DNA from: Planctomycetaceae bacterium
GTDB taxonomy: Bacteria > Planctomycetota > Planctomycetia > Planctomycetales > Planctomycetaceae
Reading direction: 5' to 3'
NCBI GenBank assembly: GCA_029259845.1
Contig: JAJDEI010000221.1
Coordinates: 1-64,000, forward strand
Length of the DNA stretch: 64,000 bases
Shown here: positions 8,872-18,119 of the stretch, one piece after another
Layout: every line of letters begins with the position of its first letter
How positions within the stretch are numbered: position 1 is the first letter of the stretch
Translations under genes and position numbers: made by a program
Notes under the pieces: generated by a model
Told to the model about the DNA's origin: nothing
What the model saw: the letters and a program-made list of their open reading frames with translations, nothing else
Databases searched by the model: none

Positions 8872-10029
8872 ATGCTGCACCCTCGCCTCTTGTTCACGTC
8901 TGTTGGTCTGACCGCGCTGCTCTCCGTGATGGGGAGCACGGTCGCGTTGTCGGGGAGCCTTGCAGCCGCAGAGATTGCGGCAGAGGCTGTTGCGGCTGAT
9001 GAGATCACCGATCTCGTCGAGAATCTGGACCATCCGGATTTCGAAGTGCGAGAGACGGCCAGCCGCCGGCTTTGGGAGGAGGGACCACGGGCGATTTCCG
9101 CCCTGGTTGAAGTGGCGTTGGCGAAGCCGCCGGAAGCCGCCACGCGGGCTCTGCATGTTCTCGAAAGACACCTCCGCTCAGAGGAGAAGGCGCGGTTCGA
9201 GCCGGCTGACGACGCGCTGCAGAAACTTGCGGACAGCGAGCGTGGTTTTGTCGCCGTGGGAGCAGCCAGCATCCTCTCACGACACAGCCGGTTGCGCGAG
9301 GAACGCGCGGTCGCCGCGATTCGCGAGTCGGGGGGCACGGTGACGTATGGCATCGACCGTTCCCGCAGCCAGCAATGGTGGGGGGCCGTGCCAGGGCAAA
9401 CTGACGCGGAAACGGCTTTGCGTGGTCTGAGACCGGCTTCGATCGTGCTCCGCAGCGATTGGACGGGAGGCACGGCGGGCCTCAAGTATCTGCGCCGCCT
9501 GAAGCACTGCCGGGATTTGAAACTGTACGTCGTGCGCAGCAGCAAGGTGCCGCTTGCGGAAGCCCAAAAACTCGCGTCCGCCCTACCGGGCCTCGACGTC
9601 CAGGAACGCGGGGCCTATCTGGGCATCAGTGGGATGGATACCGTCTCGCAGGAAATCTGTGTCGTCGGACAAGTGCTCGTTGACGGCCCTGCCGGACGGG
9701 CGGGCCTCAAAGAGGGGGATGAGATCCGCGAACTCAATGGCGAGAGCGTTGCCGGATTCAGCGATCTCATTGAGAAACTGAAGGACCATGCGGCTGGTGA
9801 GCGGGTCACCATGACGGTCGATCGCAACGAAATCCGAACCGGCAAGCGGGATCGGATGTCGCTGGAAGTGGAGCTGGGGACGTGGGATTTGCCGAGCCTC
9901 ACGGCCGAGGCCCAGAAATACCTTCGCGACGTCAAGGAACTCGAAGCGGCCCGGCGCGAACTCCAGAACCGTGAAAACGAGGCGGAGGATGCGCCTCCGA
10001 CGGAAGCATCTCCGCCAATCGAACGGTGA
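8872..10029 (+). CDS. exported HEAT-like / PDZ domain protein
   Basis: A 385-residue protein with a signal peptide (MLHPRLLFTSVGLTALLSVMG, then Ala-rich cleavage region). Residues about 43-140 look like HEAT repeats (VENLDHPDFEVRETASRRLWEEG, then VGAASILSRH). A middle region has leucine-rich-repeat-like spacing (GLKYLRRLKHCRDLKLYVVRSS). A PDZ domain follows (about 250-350): VLVDGPAGRAGLKEGDEI and the strand after it. The tail is charged and possibly coiled (KELEAARRELQNRENEAE). No protease domain is present, so it probably acts as a periplasmic scaffold or substrate adaptor. The ATG at 8872 has GGGCGGGAG upstream; another ATG at 8862 is out of frame. Confidence 0.8.
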   Translation: MLHPRLLFTSVGLTALLSVMGSTVALSGSLAAAEIAAEAVAADEITDLVENLDHPDFEVRETASRRLWEEGPRAISALVEVALAKPPEAATRALHVLERHLRSEEKARFEPADDALQKLADSERGFVAVGAASILSRHSRLREERAVAAIRESGGTVTYGIDRSRSQQWWGAVPGQTDAETALRGLRPASIVLRSDWTGGTAGLKYLRRLKHCRDLKLYVVRSSKVPLAEAQKLASALPGLDVQERGAYLGISGMDTVSQEICVVGQVLVDGPAGRAGLKEGDEIRELNGESVAGFSDLIEKLKDHAAGERVTMTVDRNEIRTGKRDRMSLEVELGTWDLPSLTAEAQKYLRDVKELEAARRELQNRENEAEDAPPTEASPPIER

Positions 10030-10128
10030 CGGAGCCTTCAGTTGCGTGTGACACGGCTGCGTCTGTCGCAGAGAAATCGCGGTCAGTCCACGTTCACGCG
10101 ATCTCCTAACCCCCAATGCGGCAGTCCC

Positions 10129-10800
10129 TCAAAGCAGCGCCAGCAGGGACTCCGGATCGGAAAAGTCGGCGAACTGGTGGTCCGGCTCGGATAATTCGAG
10201 TTGCTCGTGAGAGTATGTTCCCGTGGCGACCGCCACCACCCGTGCACCGATGGCGCGGCCACAGCGGACGTCCGCCGGCGTGTCACCGATGACCCAGACG
10301 TCGTCGGCGTCGATGTCCGCATGCGGACGCTGAATGACCGCTTGCATCGCCGCGCGGGCAACGTCGTCGCGATCGAGGTGTTCGTCCCCAAAACCACCGA
10401 CTTGAAAGTAGTGGTCGAGCCCGTAGTGTCCCAGTTTGATCGACGCCCCTTGCTGCAGATTTCCGGTCAGGAGTCCCAGGAGAACGTCCGACCGGTCGCT
10501 GAGCGATTCCAGCAACGACTCCACACCGGGGAGCGTCTGTCCGGGCAGTGTGGGCAGCACTTGGGCCAGGTGCTGGAAGTAGGCTTCCTGAAACGTTCCC
10601 CGGAGTTGGGGAGTCTCGGTGATGCCGTGAAAGGCGAACAGATCTGCGATGATGGCCCGGTCGGTCCGCCCCGCGGCAGGGACGCCTTCGGTCGGCAACG
10701 TGACGCCGCACACGGACTGCAGCGTCCGCTCCATCGCCTGCTGCCCGGCACCTCCCGTATTCAGCAGCGTTCCGTCAATATCGAACAGGAGCACATGCAT
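10129..10800 (-). CDS. HAD-superfamily hydrolase (phosphoglycolate phosphatase-like)
   Basis: A 223-residue HAD phosphatase. Motif I is LLFDIDGTLL (nucleophile Asp about 7, acid Asp about 9), motif II LLTGN (about 113), motif III region near the Lys of ASIKLGHYG, and motif IV GDTPADVRCG. A four-helix cap lies between motifs I and II, as in Gph/PGP-type enzymes. The length is typical for the family. It is cytosolic; the physiological substrate cannot be decided. The gene stands alone, convergent to the PDZ gene. Confidence 0.9.
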   Translation of the reverse strand: MHVLLFDIDGTLLNTGGAGQQAMERTLQSVCGVTLPTEGVPAAGRTDRAIIADLFAFHGITETPQLRGTFQEAYFQHLAQVLPTLPGQTLPGVESLLESLSDRSDVLLGLLTGNLQQGASIKLGHYGLDHYFQVGGFGDEHLDRDDVARAAMQAVIQRPHADIDADDVWVIGDTPADVRCGRAIGARVVAVATGTYSHEQLELSEPDHQFADFSDPESLLALL

Positions 10801-10862
10801 CAGCCCGGCCTCTGATTTCGTGATCCGTTCGCGGAGACGGTAAGCCCAAAGCCGACAGAACG

Positions 10863-11282
10863 CTACGGTCCCACTTGGGATTGGGTGCGGACGCCGTTGG
10901 CCCGGTCGAGCAGTTCTTCTTCGCCGACGAGCCGCTGTGGGGTGAGGCGATAGGTGAAGTCGTGCCGGTTGGTGACTTGGACCGGCAGAAAATTGTCCGA
11001 GATGAAGTCAAGCGGCGGGATCTGATACCAGGGGGCGGGGACCGGTTGCTGCACGGTCAATTTTTCAAAGCCGACCTTGGAGAGCGTGATTTCCCGCGTC
11101 GCGTAGTAGGTGAAGTCGAGCGAGGCGGGGGTGTAGCCGATCCGCCGCCCGTCGACTTCCACGAGTGCTCCCGGCGGATCGGAGCGGATCGTGAGCCGAC
11201 GGCTCACGCACCCGCTCAATGAGCAGACTGTGAGCACCAGCAGGCCGACGGCCAGCGAAGATCGGCGACAGTTGTGTTCCAT
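10863..11282 (-). CDS. PEGA-domain lipoprotein
   Basis: A 139-residue lipoprotein. The ATG at 11280-11282 gives MEHNCRRSSLAVGLLVLTV and a lipobox CSLSGC, the lipid-bearing cysteine being about residue 25. A PEGA surface beta domain follows directly: LTIRSDPPGALVEVDGRRIG, TPASLDFTYYATREITLSKVGFE. The open frame extends 56 codons further upstream, but that stretch would hide the lipobox and is not protein-like. Such proteins are commonly envelope-bound and of unknown binding partner. Confidence 0.85.
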   Translation of the reverse strand: MEHNCRRSSLAVGLLVLTVCSLSGCVSRRLTIRSDPPGALVEVDGRRIGYTPASLDFTYYATREITLSKVGFEKLTVQQPVPAPWYQIPPLDFISDNFLPVQVTNRHDFTYRLTPQRLVGEEELLDRANGVRTQSQVGP

Positions 11283-11535
11283 GAGATTGCGAGCCCGGGC
11301 TGAACCATCAGCCGGACCGATCGACAGAGCGAAGGGGCCGGGGATTCTAAGCCGCTTTGAAATGCCTGCCAAGACCAGAAAAGCGGCCCCCGCTGCCTGC
11401 GACCCTCGGACCGCTTTGGGGGTGCCGGTGAATCCGTAGAGAGTTGCCACAACTCGCCGCAGTTGCTTTGCTTGCGGGAAGATGTCGGTGTACGATAGCA
11501 GGGACGCCTTTCTTGATTTTCAAACGGATGAGTCC

Positions 11536-12831
11536 ATGCGGTGGGAGCAGCTCGTCGAGTTTGCCGCGAAGACGGACGTTGGATTCCGGCGTCACAACAA
11601 CGAAGATGCCTGCGTCGCGCTGTTGGCAAACGACGAGGAAGTTTGGCGGCATCGCGGGCATCTGTTCGTTGTTGCCGACGGAATGGGCGGGCATGCGGTC
11701 GGAGAGCTCGCCAGCAAGATCGCCACAGATACCCTGCCGCAAACGTTCTTTAAAACGCGCGAGGGGGACGCCATTCGAGCCATGCGGTCGGCGCTCGAAG
11801 ACGCGAACCGGACGATTCACGCCCGCGGCAGCCAGAATCGCGATTTTCAGCGGATGGGGACGACGTGTACCGCGCTCGCCTTGTGCGAAAAAGGAGCGGT
11901 GATCGGGCATGTCGGGGACAGCCGCGTGTACCGTGTCCGCCGAGATCGAATCGACCAATTAACCTTCGACCACAGCCTGCAATGGGAGCTGGAACGCCGT
12001 GGACGGCTGCGACCGGAGGATATCGCCCTTCAGGAGCACCGCAACGTCATCACCCGCTCTCTGGGACCGGAACGCGAGGTAGAGATCGACACGGAAGGTC
12101 CGTTTCCCGTGTTTCCGGATGACGTGTTTGTCGCCTGCTCGGACGGACTGACCGCACATGTGAAAGAGGGCGAGATCGCGACGATCGTCCGCGACCTGCC
12201 GCCCAAATCGGCGTCCCGGATGCTGGTGCATCTGGCCAACCTTCGCGGCGGGACCGACAACTGTACAGTGATTGTCGTTCGCATCGGCCCTCTGCCGGGC
12301 AATGCGCCACCTCCGGTTGTGGCTCCCTCCGCGCAGCGACCGACGCTCAGTTGGAAGTGGCTGCTGTGGTTCTGGCTGTTTGGCGTTGGGCTCGTTACGG
12401 GGACGACGTTGACGCTGTTTCATCGCCTCACCCCCGGGCTGATTCTCTTCGGGGCGTCTGCCGTTGGTGGGATCCTCCTCTCACTCGCCGCATGGCGGGA
12501 GAGCCATCAGATTCGGACTGCCTCCGACGACGATCTCACGCAGCCGCAGGACACGGTTCCGTATCGCTCCTATGTCGCGCGTCCCGTCAAGGAGCTCTTG
12601 GATGAACTGGCCGGATTGGGCGTCGAACTACGGCGTACCGCCGAGGAGGATGGCTGGCGTGTTGACTGGAACAGCTATAACTCCGCCGTCCAGCGTGCCC
12701 GCGAGGCACTGGCGGCCAAGCGAAAATCGCTCGCGCTTCGTGAGTACGGCAAGGCGATTGACGCGCTGATGTCCGCCGTGCAGATGCCCGGCAGAGCAGC
12801 GGCGGAAGCAGAAACGCCGGGCAAGCCGTAG
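11536..12831 (+). CDS. PP2C-family Ser/Thr protein phosphatase with membrane anchor
   Basis: Mg/Mn-dependent Ser/Thr phosphatase, the usual antagonist of bacterial Hanks-type kinases. The catalytic domain spans about residues 1-245: NNEDACVAL, VVADGMGGHAVGE, GHVGDSRVYR, ACSDGLTAHV and GGTDNCTVIVV. After a Pro-rich linker come two hydrophobic helices (WLLWFWLFGVGLVTG and ILFGASAVGGILLSLAAW), then a 100-residue cytosolic helical tail. The frame is open to an ATG at 11482, but MRWEQL at 11536 fits the family's N-terminus better. The stop codon lies inside a perfect hairpin. No kinase gene is next to it. Confidence 0.9.
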   Translation: MRWEQLVEFAAKTDVGFRRHNNEDACVALLANDEEVWRHRGHLFVVADGMGGHAVGELASKIATDTLPQTFFKTREGDAIRAMRSALEDANRTIHARGSQNRDFQRMGTTCTALALCEKGAVIGHVGDSRVYRVRRDRIDQLTFDHSLQWELERRGRLRPEDIALQEHRNVITRSLGPEREVEIDTEGPFPVFPDDVFVACSDGLTAHVKEGEIATIVRDLPPKSASRMLVHLANLRGGTDNCTVIVVRIGPLPGNAPPPVVAPSAQRPTLSWKWLLWFWLFGVGLVTGTTLTLFHRLTPGLILFGASAVGGILLSLAAWRESHQIRTASDDDLTQPQDTVPYRSYVARPVKELLDELAGLGVELRRTAEEDGWRVDWNSYNSAVQRAREALAAKRKSLALREYGKAIDALMSAVQMPGRAAAEAETPGKP

Positions 12832-12840
12832 TGGCTTGCC
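12820..12840 (+). terminator. hairpin spanning the phosphatase stop codon
   Basis: GGCAAGCC (12820-12827) and GGCTTGCC (12833-12840) form a perfect 8-bp stem with a 5-nt loop that contains the TAG stop (12829-12831). No U-tract follows, so a classical intrinsic terminator is not assured. It may instead be an mRNA-stabilising structure. Confidence 0.5.
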
Positions 12841-13045
12841 GACGGAGCGGCCCCCCGTCCTCAGAGCCCAGAGCGTTAGCGACGGGTCAACAGCCGCTTG
12901 CCAACGGGTTGCAGCGGGACGCGACGTGCAGCGGTGACGCGATCACGCAGCGGTCACGGGCGCTTCCGTCTTCCCGCTGGGGCGGTCCCCCTGCTATGGT
13001 TCGCGATCTCGCATCCTGCAGCCGGCACCAGACAGGGAGGGACGT

Positions 13046-14647
13046 GTGCTGCTCACCCGTTCGATCCGACGCAAAATGACATTCGGCCTGGGCGTCCTGT
13101 TCCTGACGTTGGGACTGCTGTCCGTCGGCGGCATCTCGGGTCTGTCGAACTACCGGCGGCTGGTCAAGGAACTCAAGCTCAGCATCGAGCTGACTCCCCG
13201 CAACGCCGACCTGATCGAAGCCATCACAAGGCTGATCGCCCCATTAAGCAAGGAGTACCTTGCCGAAGATCAGGTCGAGACCCAGCGGCTCGCCTACCAA
13301 CAGCAGCGGCGAAAAATCGAAAAGGGCCTGAAAAACGTCGAAGTCATCACCGACCGGCACTTTGAGAAACTGGAACGCTACTTCGCCAAGCTGTCGGAGG
13401 GCCCCCATTCCCTGGAAAGTCTCAAACAGCAGCAGCAGTCGTGTTTCCTATTGCGGGAGAAGATCCAAGACCTGGTCTTCGAATGCAACCAGAATTGGGA
13501 GGCTTGGGTGGATCCCGGGCGGCATCGGCAAGCGTTGGCGCTGTTTCTCAGCAACATTGCCGAGTTGACTAGTTACATCAAAGACCTCCCGGAGCCGGCC
13601 GGCGAAGAGAACATGCAACCCAGGCTGGAGGATGCCCGCCGCGAGTACCGGGCGTATCTGTGGCTGGTCTGGGTGACGAGCCTGTCGGCTCTCGGGTTGT
13701 TTCTGTTTCTGGCGTACTTCGCCTATCGCAGTGTGGTGACTCCCATTCGTGCGCTGCACCGCGGAGCCAGCCGCGTGGCAGCGGGCGATTTCGACTACCG
13801 CATCAACCTGAACACCAACGACGAAATCTCCGAACTCGCCGCGGCGTTCAATCATATGACCGAGCGCTTCCAGTCGATTGCCGACGACCTCGACCGGCAG
13901 GTGAAACAGCAGACGCAGCAACTCGTCCAGTCAGCCAAGCTGGCGGGCGTCGGCTTTCTGGCGGCGGGAGTGGCTCACGAAATCAATAACCCGCTGCACG
14001 CCATCGCCACCGCAGCCGAGGGCCTCGAATACCGGTTGCTGGGCCTGCTCTCCCACGCCGACGAACAGGACGCCGCCATCATTCGCGAGTACCTGCAAAT
14101 GATGCAAACCGAGTCCGCCCGCTGCCGGAACATCACGGAAAAACTGCTCGACTTCGCCCGCGGCAAGGAGAGCGAACGCAACCAGTACGATATTACCGCG
14201 ATCATCCGCGACGTCGTCTCGATGTTGCAGCACGTCGGCAAGTTCCGCGACCGCACGATTCACTTCGATGTCAATGATCCCCACTACGCCCACGTGAACG
14301 GATCAGAGATCAAGCAAGTCGCCCTGAACATCATCGCCAACGCGGTGGAAGCGACGAAACCGGGCGGCGACGTTTCCATCAGTATTCGCGAAACGCCCGA
14401 TTGCGTCGAAGTCACCTGCCGCGACGATGGCTGCGGCATGACGCCGGACGTCCTCGAGAATCTCTTTGAGCCGTTCTACACCACCAAATTGAGCGGCAAA
14501 GGGACCGGGCTGGGCTTGTCCATCAGCCACCGCATCATCCGCGACCACGACGGCGTGCTCGAAGCCACCAGTGACGGACCGGGCCAGGGCAGCGCGTTCC
14601 GCATCCGCCTGCCGAAAAAGGCTCAGCGGACCCGGGCGGCCGCTTAG
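13046..14647 (+). CDS. membrane sensor histidine kinase (HAMP, HisKA, HATPase)
   Basis: A 533-residue two-component kinase. It starts at GTG 13046, about seven bases after an AGGGAGG ribosome site. TM1 is TFGLGVLFLTLGLLSVGG (about 12-29), then an extracytoplasmic helical domain of about 160 residues, then TM2 (VTSLSALGLFLFLAYFAYR). A HAMP domain follows (PIRALHRGASRVAAGDFDY), and a short coiled segment leads to the phospho-acceptor helix GVAHEINNPLHAIA. The ATP lid carries N-box NIIANAVEATK, G1 DDGCGMTPDVL, F-box FEPFYTT and G2 GTGLGLSIS. No response regulator is adjacent. The gene ends tail-to-tail with the Rieske gene, sharing four bases. Confidence 0.95.
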   Translation: MLLTRSIRRKMTFGLGVLFLTLGLLSVGGISGLSNYRRLVKELKLSIELTPRNADLIEAITRLIAPLSKEYLAEDQVETQRLAYQQQRRKIEKGLKNVEVITDRHFEKLERYFAKLSEGPHSLESLKQQQQSCFLLREKIQDLVFECNQNWEAWVDPGRHRQALALFLSNIAELTSYIKDLPEPAGEENMQPRLEDARREYRAYLWLVWVTSLSALGLFLFLAYFAYRSVVTPIRALHRGASRVAAGDFDYRINLNTNDEISELAAAFNHMTERFQSIADDLDRQVKQQTQQLVQSAKLAGVGFLAAGVAHEINNPLHAIATAAEGLEYRLLGLLSHADEQDAAIIREYLQMMQTESARCRNITEKLLDFARGKESERNQYDITAIIRDVVSMLQHVGKFRDRTIHFDVNDPHYAHVNGSEIKQVALNIIANAVEATKPGGDVSISIRETPDCVEVTCRDDGCGMTPDVLENLFEPFYTTKLSGKGTGLGLSISHRIIRDHDGVLEATSDGPGQGSAFRIRLPKKAQRTRAAA

Positions 14648-14955
14648 TCCGCGCAGGCATAGACGCCGTCGTCGCGAAGCGCGACAGCGAACGTGCGGAC
14701 CGGCTCGGTCGCGGGCATGCAGGTGGGAGCCCCGGTCGCCAGATTGAATCTCGCCCCGTGCCGCGGGCAGGTGATTTGTCCCTCCGCCACCGGGCCGTCC
14801 GTCAGCGGCTGGCCATCGTGCGTGCAGACATCCTCGATGCAGTAATACGCACCATCGAGATGCAGCAGCAACGCGGGCGTTTCATCAACCTCGACCGACT
14901 TGCGCCCGCCCTCAGCGACTTCATCGGTTTCCGCAACACGCTCCCACCGAGCCAT
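14644..14955 (-). CDS. Rieske 2Fe-2S ferredoxin (NirD-like)
   Basis: A 103-residue soluble Rieske protein carrying a [2Fe-2S] cluster for electron transfer. Ligands are in CTHDGQP (Cys about 44, His 46) and CPRHGARF (Cys about 63, His 66), with the conserved ATGAP turn after them. The length matches stand-alone Rieske ferredoxins and NirD-like subunits. No nitrite reductase large subunit or dioxygenase is next to it, so the partner is unknown. Its TAA and the histidine kinase TAG overlap on opposite strands (14644-14647). Confidence 0.92.
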   Translation of the reverse strand: MARWERVAETDEVAEGGRKSVEVDETPALLLHLDGAYYCIEDVCTHDGQPLTDGPVAEGQITCPRHGARFNLATGAPTCMPATEPVRTFAVALRDDGVYACAD

Positions 14956-15563
14956 GACGATTTCTCAACTCTCTCCCAAGTGACAGCAACGCCGGTCGGC
15001 GGCGGCCATCGGTTGTTGCCAGGAATATGGGGCCCATGCAGCGGGCCGGACGGCCAGGACCCGGATCATGCCCCCCATTCTCGCACAGCATTGGCGGACA
15101 ACAAGGGAAGCCAACACACTTCAGAAGAACATTCGCTGAGAACCATATTTGAGATCTCAGAGCCACGATCGATAGCGACGGGTCACACGGACTTTCCATT
15201 CCCCTCTGCCACAGGCACCGCGGAACGCAGCGTCCCTCATGCTCAAAGTGCGCCCCACACAGCCAGCCACGGCGGGATTAGTCCCCCATCGTCCGGTTTC
15301 CTGCGAATTCCCCGGAATTCTCCGGTCGGATTCTCCTCGAGCGGGGTTCAACAGCCCTGAGGGGTTTGGAAAAACTGAAACTTTACCGACCGGGCGCAGC
15401 AGACAAGTTGCGGAAGACACCCGGAGTCTCAGTTCGGGAATCATGCTTCGAGCGGACTTTGAAGCACGATTTACCACGGATGGCGATTCCTGAATCGAGA
15501 CACCGGGTCTCCGAGCACATTCTCGCGTGCTGCACGCCCATCCATCCGAAAAAGGGAACTTCC
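14956..15563. other. 608-bp gap without a supported gene
   Basis: Divergent gap between the Rieske gene and the EF-hand gene. The open frames have Ser/Arg/Pro-biased translations, and I see no repeat or RNA gene. It is long enough to hold promoters for both flanking genes, but no clear boxes were recognised. Confidence 0.55.
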
Positions 15564-15923
15564 ATGGTGTCTCGCTATCAACGGTTCGGACTGGCTGCTT
15601 TGTTCGCGGCGATGATGTGTCTTCCGGCAATGGCCGGTCCCCAGGGCGGCGGCAAGCCGGGAGCGGGCAAAGGCCCCGGAGGGAAAGGCCAGGGCGGTGG
15701 TGGCAGGCCGACTCCGGCAGCGATGGCGGCCCGGATGATCCAGCAGTTTGACAGCGACGGAGACCAGTCTCTCAACGCCAGTGAACTGACTGCCGCCATC
15801 GAATCCATGCGTTCACGCCGCGGCAACGGAGGCAAGGGCCGCGGTGGCAAGGGGGCGGGCGGAAAGGGGGCGGGCGGCAAAGGACCCGGTGGCAAAGGCC
15901 CCAAGTCCGGCATTCCCAACTAA
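15564..15923 (+). CDS. secreted Gly/Lys-rich EF-hand protein
   Basis: A 119-residue protein. The ATG at 15564 follows AAAGGGAACTTCC and opens a signal peptide (MVSRYQRFGLAALFAAMMCLPAMA). The mature part begins with a Gly/Lys-rich stretch, then a single EF-hand loop DSDGDQSLNASE in a helical frame (MAARMIQQF ... LTAAIESMRS), then a second low-complexity tail built of GGKG repeats. A calcium-binding secreted or surface role is likely; the basic Gly-Lys tails suggest binding to polyanions. The upstream extension of the frame (from 15366) is not protein-like. Confidence 0.8.
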   Translation: MVSRYQRFGLAALFAAMMCLPAMAGPQGGGKPGAGKGPGGKGQGGGGRPTPAAMAARMIQQFDSDGDQSLNASELTAAIESMRSRRGNGGKGRGGKGAGGKGAGGKGPGGKGPKSGIPN

Positions 15924-15952
15924 CACGATCGTGATAGCGGCTTTCCCGACAG

Positions 15953-16660
15953 TCATGTGATCCAGTCGGTGAATGAAGCTCTCGACAGCGGCTTGTCCAT
16001 CCATGACGTATCGGGTCTCGGCAGCTTCATCGCCTCCCGGACCGTCCGCCAGCCGGATGGCAGGGGCATTTCGCCGATGCGCCCTCGCTGGGTTTTCCAG
16101 CGGAGGCGCCTCTGTCTTTCGCAATCTCTGGCGATCTCAAGCGTGGCCCGCACGTCGTCCTTGAGATAGTCAAGTACCTCGTCAGTTCGACCATCGGCCC
16201 AGAACTGTGGAACCTGAAACGTCGGCACGGCCTTTGATTTGCCTTTCAGTCGCATCCCTGCTGCAGCACGATCCAGGGAAATCGGATAGCCCCGGTCACA
16301 GAAGATATGAAACATCATGTCGACGTGGTCACGGGCAAGTTGCCGGCACTCATCCCACATATCCGACTCTTCAGCGAGAATGTCGAAATCGAAACCGAGT
16401 CCGTTCCAGGTGACAATCGTGAAACCGGCATCGACCAGCTCCGTCAGTGAGCGAACAATCTGACCAGCCTCCGCCGGCGTCATCCGAGGTGCCGGAGTCG
16501 CGTTATCCGTGCAGCCGTGCCAGAAATGAGGCTCGCCATCGGTCGTTTCGAGAGTCGCCGCGCAGCAGATTCCCAGGGGGCGGAGCGCTTTTACATCGTT
16601 GACCGGCTCAGCGGTGATCTTTGCTGTTTCAATGTCAAAGGCAACATAGCGACGTTTCAT
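15953..16660 (-). CDS. predicted DEDDy 3'-5' exonuclease (PolB exonuclease-like)
   Basis: A 235-residue RNase-H-fold exonuclease. ExoI is YVAFDIETA (Asp about 9, Glu 11), ExoII is TWNGLGFDFDIL, and ExoIII is YLKDDVRATLEI with the tyrosine four residues before the catalytic aspartate, so it is DEDDy type. It resembles the stand-alone predicted exonucleases related to the DNA polymerase B proofreading domain. GAGGTGA lies before the ATG at 16660. Expected to be cytosolic, acting on nucleic acid; substrate unknown. Confidence 0.85.
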   Translation of the reverse strand: MKRRYVAFDIETAKITAEPVNDVKALRPLGICCAATLETTDGEPHFWHGCTDNATPAPRMTPAEAGQIVRSLTELVDAGFTIVTWNGLGFDFDILAEESDMWDECRQLARDHVDMMFHIFCDRGYPISLDRAAAGMRLKGKSKAVPTFQVPQFWADGRTDEVLDYLKDDVRATLEIARDCERQRRLRWKTQRGRIGEMPLPSGWRTVREAMKLPRPDTSWMDKPLSRASFTDWIT

Positions 16661-16952
16661 GGCTCACCTCTGTTGGTCTCGATACGTGCATCGAGTGACG
16701 TTCGTCGTCCTTCCGCCTGGCGGCAATCGTATCAAAAACAGATGTTCCCCGTTCTTGTCCGTCGAACGTCCGATCGGCGGAGCTTGCCCCACCGATGAAA
16801 GCAGGATAACGTCGACTGAGGCATCATCGGACCTCTTCGGCGGATCAGTGGGATGACGGCCTTCAGCGAGGCTGACAGCGCGGTCGGCTGATGCGGCGGT
16901 ATTGTCTCTGTCTCCCGCCCGTCGACGCCGAATCTCCTCGGGGAAACACTTG

Positions 16953-18119
16953 ATGAAACGCAGCTTGATTTTCTGCCTGCTCGGGTTGTCCTCATGGGGC
17001 TTGGCGCTGCAGCCAACGGTTGTGATCGCCTCGCCGCCGTATCAGGCGTCTCCGGGACTGTTTGATCGTGAGAGCGAAACTCTCGGGTTGAAAGTGCTCG
17101 ACAGCCAGCACCGGTTGCTGTTTCGGGCCACCGAAGACAGCTACCAGTACTGCCATCATCCCAACCTGATCGTGTTCCAGGACGAAATTTACTGCATGTG
17201 GTCCAATGGCATCGTCGCGGAGGATGAGCCTGGCCAACGAATCCTCTTCTCCCACACCGGAGACGGAAGCAATTGGACCGAACCGCTGGAATTGGCCAAC
17301 CACAAGCAGGGAAAAGGCGTTTGTGTCTCGGCCGGCTTTCGCATGTCCGGAGAAACACTCATCGCATTTTACACCGCCACCGATGGAGAGAACTTCGGGG
17401 CGGACACAGCTCTCTTGGCGAAAACATCGACCGACGGCCTCACATGGAGTGAACCGCGTCCCGTGACTGGCGGATTCTTCATCGAAGGGCCACGCGAGCG
17501 GCCGGGCGGTCGCCTGCTACTCTCGGGCGAACATGTCGGCCCGCAGCGGGACACCCAACGGATGAAGCTGCTGTACTCCGATCAAGACGATGGTCTGAGC
17601 GGATGGAAGGAGGCCCGGATTGAAATCGAGAACCTGCAGGTGTTCAATTACACCGAGCCGAGCTTTTTCTCGCGCACAGACGGCACGCTGGTGATGTCGT
17701 TTCGCAACCGTAGCGGCTTCCTGCAGGCAAGCGTGAGCACCGATCAGGGGAAATCGTGGTCGGTGCCCGCGAAGACGAACTTTCCAGACTGCCGGTCCCG
17801 ATTCTCAGCCGGCAACCTGCCCGACGGCACGGCCTACGTGATCAGCAACCCGGGCCCCCACCACCGCCGCTATTTGACGATCGCCCTCAGCGACGACGGC
17901 AAGATCTTCGATCGCGCCTTCATGATCTTCGGCAAACGAATTCGTCACCGCCACGGAGGCCGCACCAAGAGTCTGGGCTGGCAGTACCCCAACGCGCTCG
18001 TCTGGAAAGACCACCTGCACGTCGCCTACTCGATCAACAAAGAAGACCTAGGCGTGTCCCGGATCGCACTGATAGACCTCAAGCGGCCAGACCTCGAACG
18101 AACGGTCCCCCAACCGTAG
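16953..18119 (+). CDS. secreted sialidase-like (BNR/Asp-box) beta-propeller protein
   Basis: A 388-residue exported propeller. The ATG at 16953 gives a signal peptide (MKRSLIFCLLGLSSWGLALQ...). Three Asp-box turns can be seen: SHTGDGSNWTEP, KTSTDGLTWSEP and VSTDQGKSWSVP. The fold is that of sialidase-superfamily proteins, which cleave terminal sugars or merely bind glycans; the catalytic arginine triad cannot be verified by eye. The frame is open to an ATG at 16902, but starting there would bury the signal sequence. A transposase remnant follows straight after its stop codon and in the same frame. Confidence 0.8.
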   Translation: MKRSLIFCLLGLSSWGLALQPTVVIASPPYQASPGLFDRESETLGLKVLDSQHRLLFRATEDSYQYCHHPNLIVFQDEIYCMWSNGIVAEDEPGQRILFSHTGDGSNWTEPLELANHKQGKGVCVSAGFRMSGETLIAFYTATDGENFGADTALLAKTSTDGLTWSEPRPVTGGFFIEGPRERPGGRLLLSGEHVGPQRDTQRMKLLYSDQDDGLSGWKEARIEIENLQVFNYTEPSFFSRTDGTLVMSFRNRSGFLQASVSTDQGKSWSVPAKTNFPDCRSRFSAGNLPDGTAYVISNPGPHHRRYLTIALSDDGKIFDRAFMIFGKRIRHRHGGRTKSLGWQYPNALVWKDHLHVAYSINKEDLGVSRIALIDLKRPDLERTVPQP

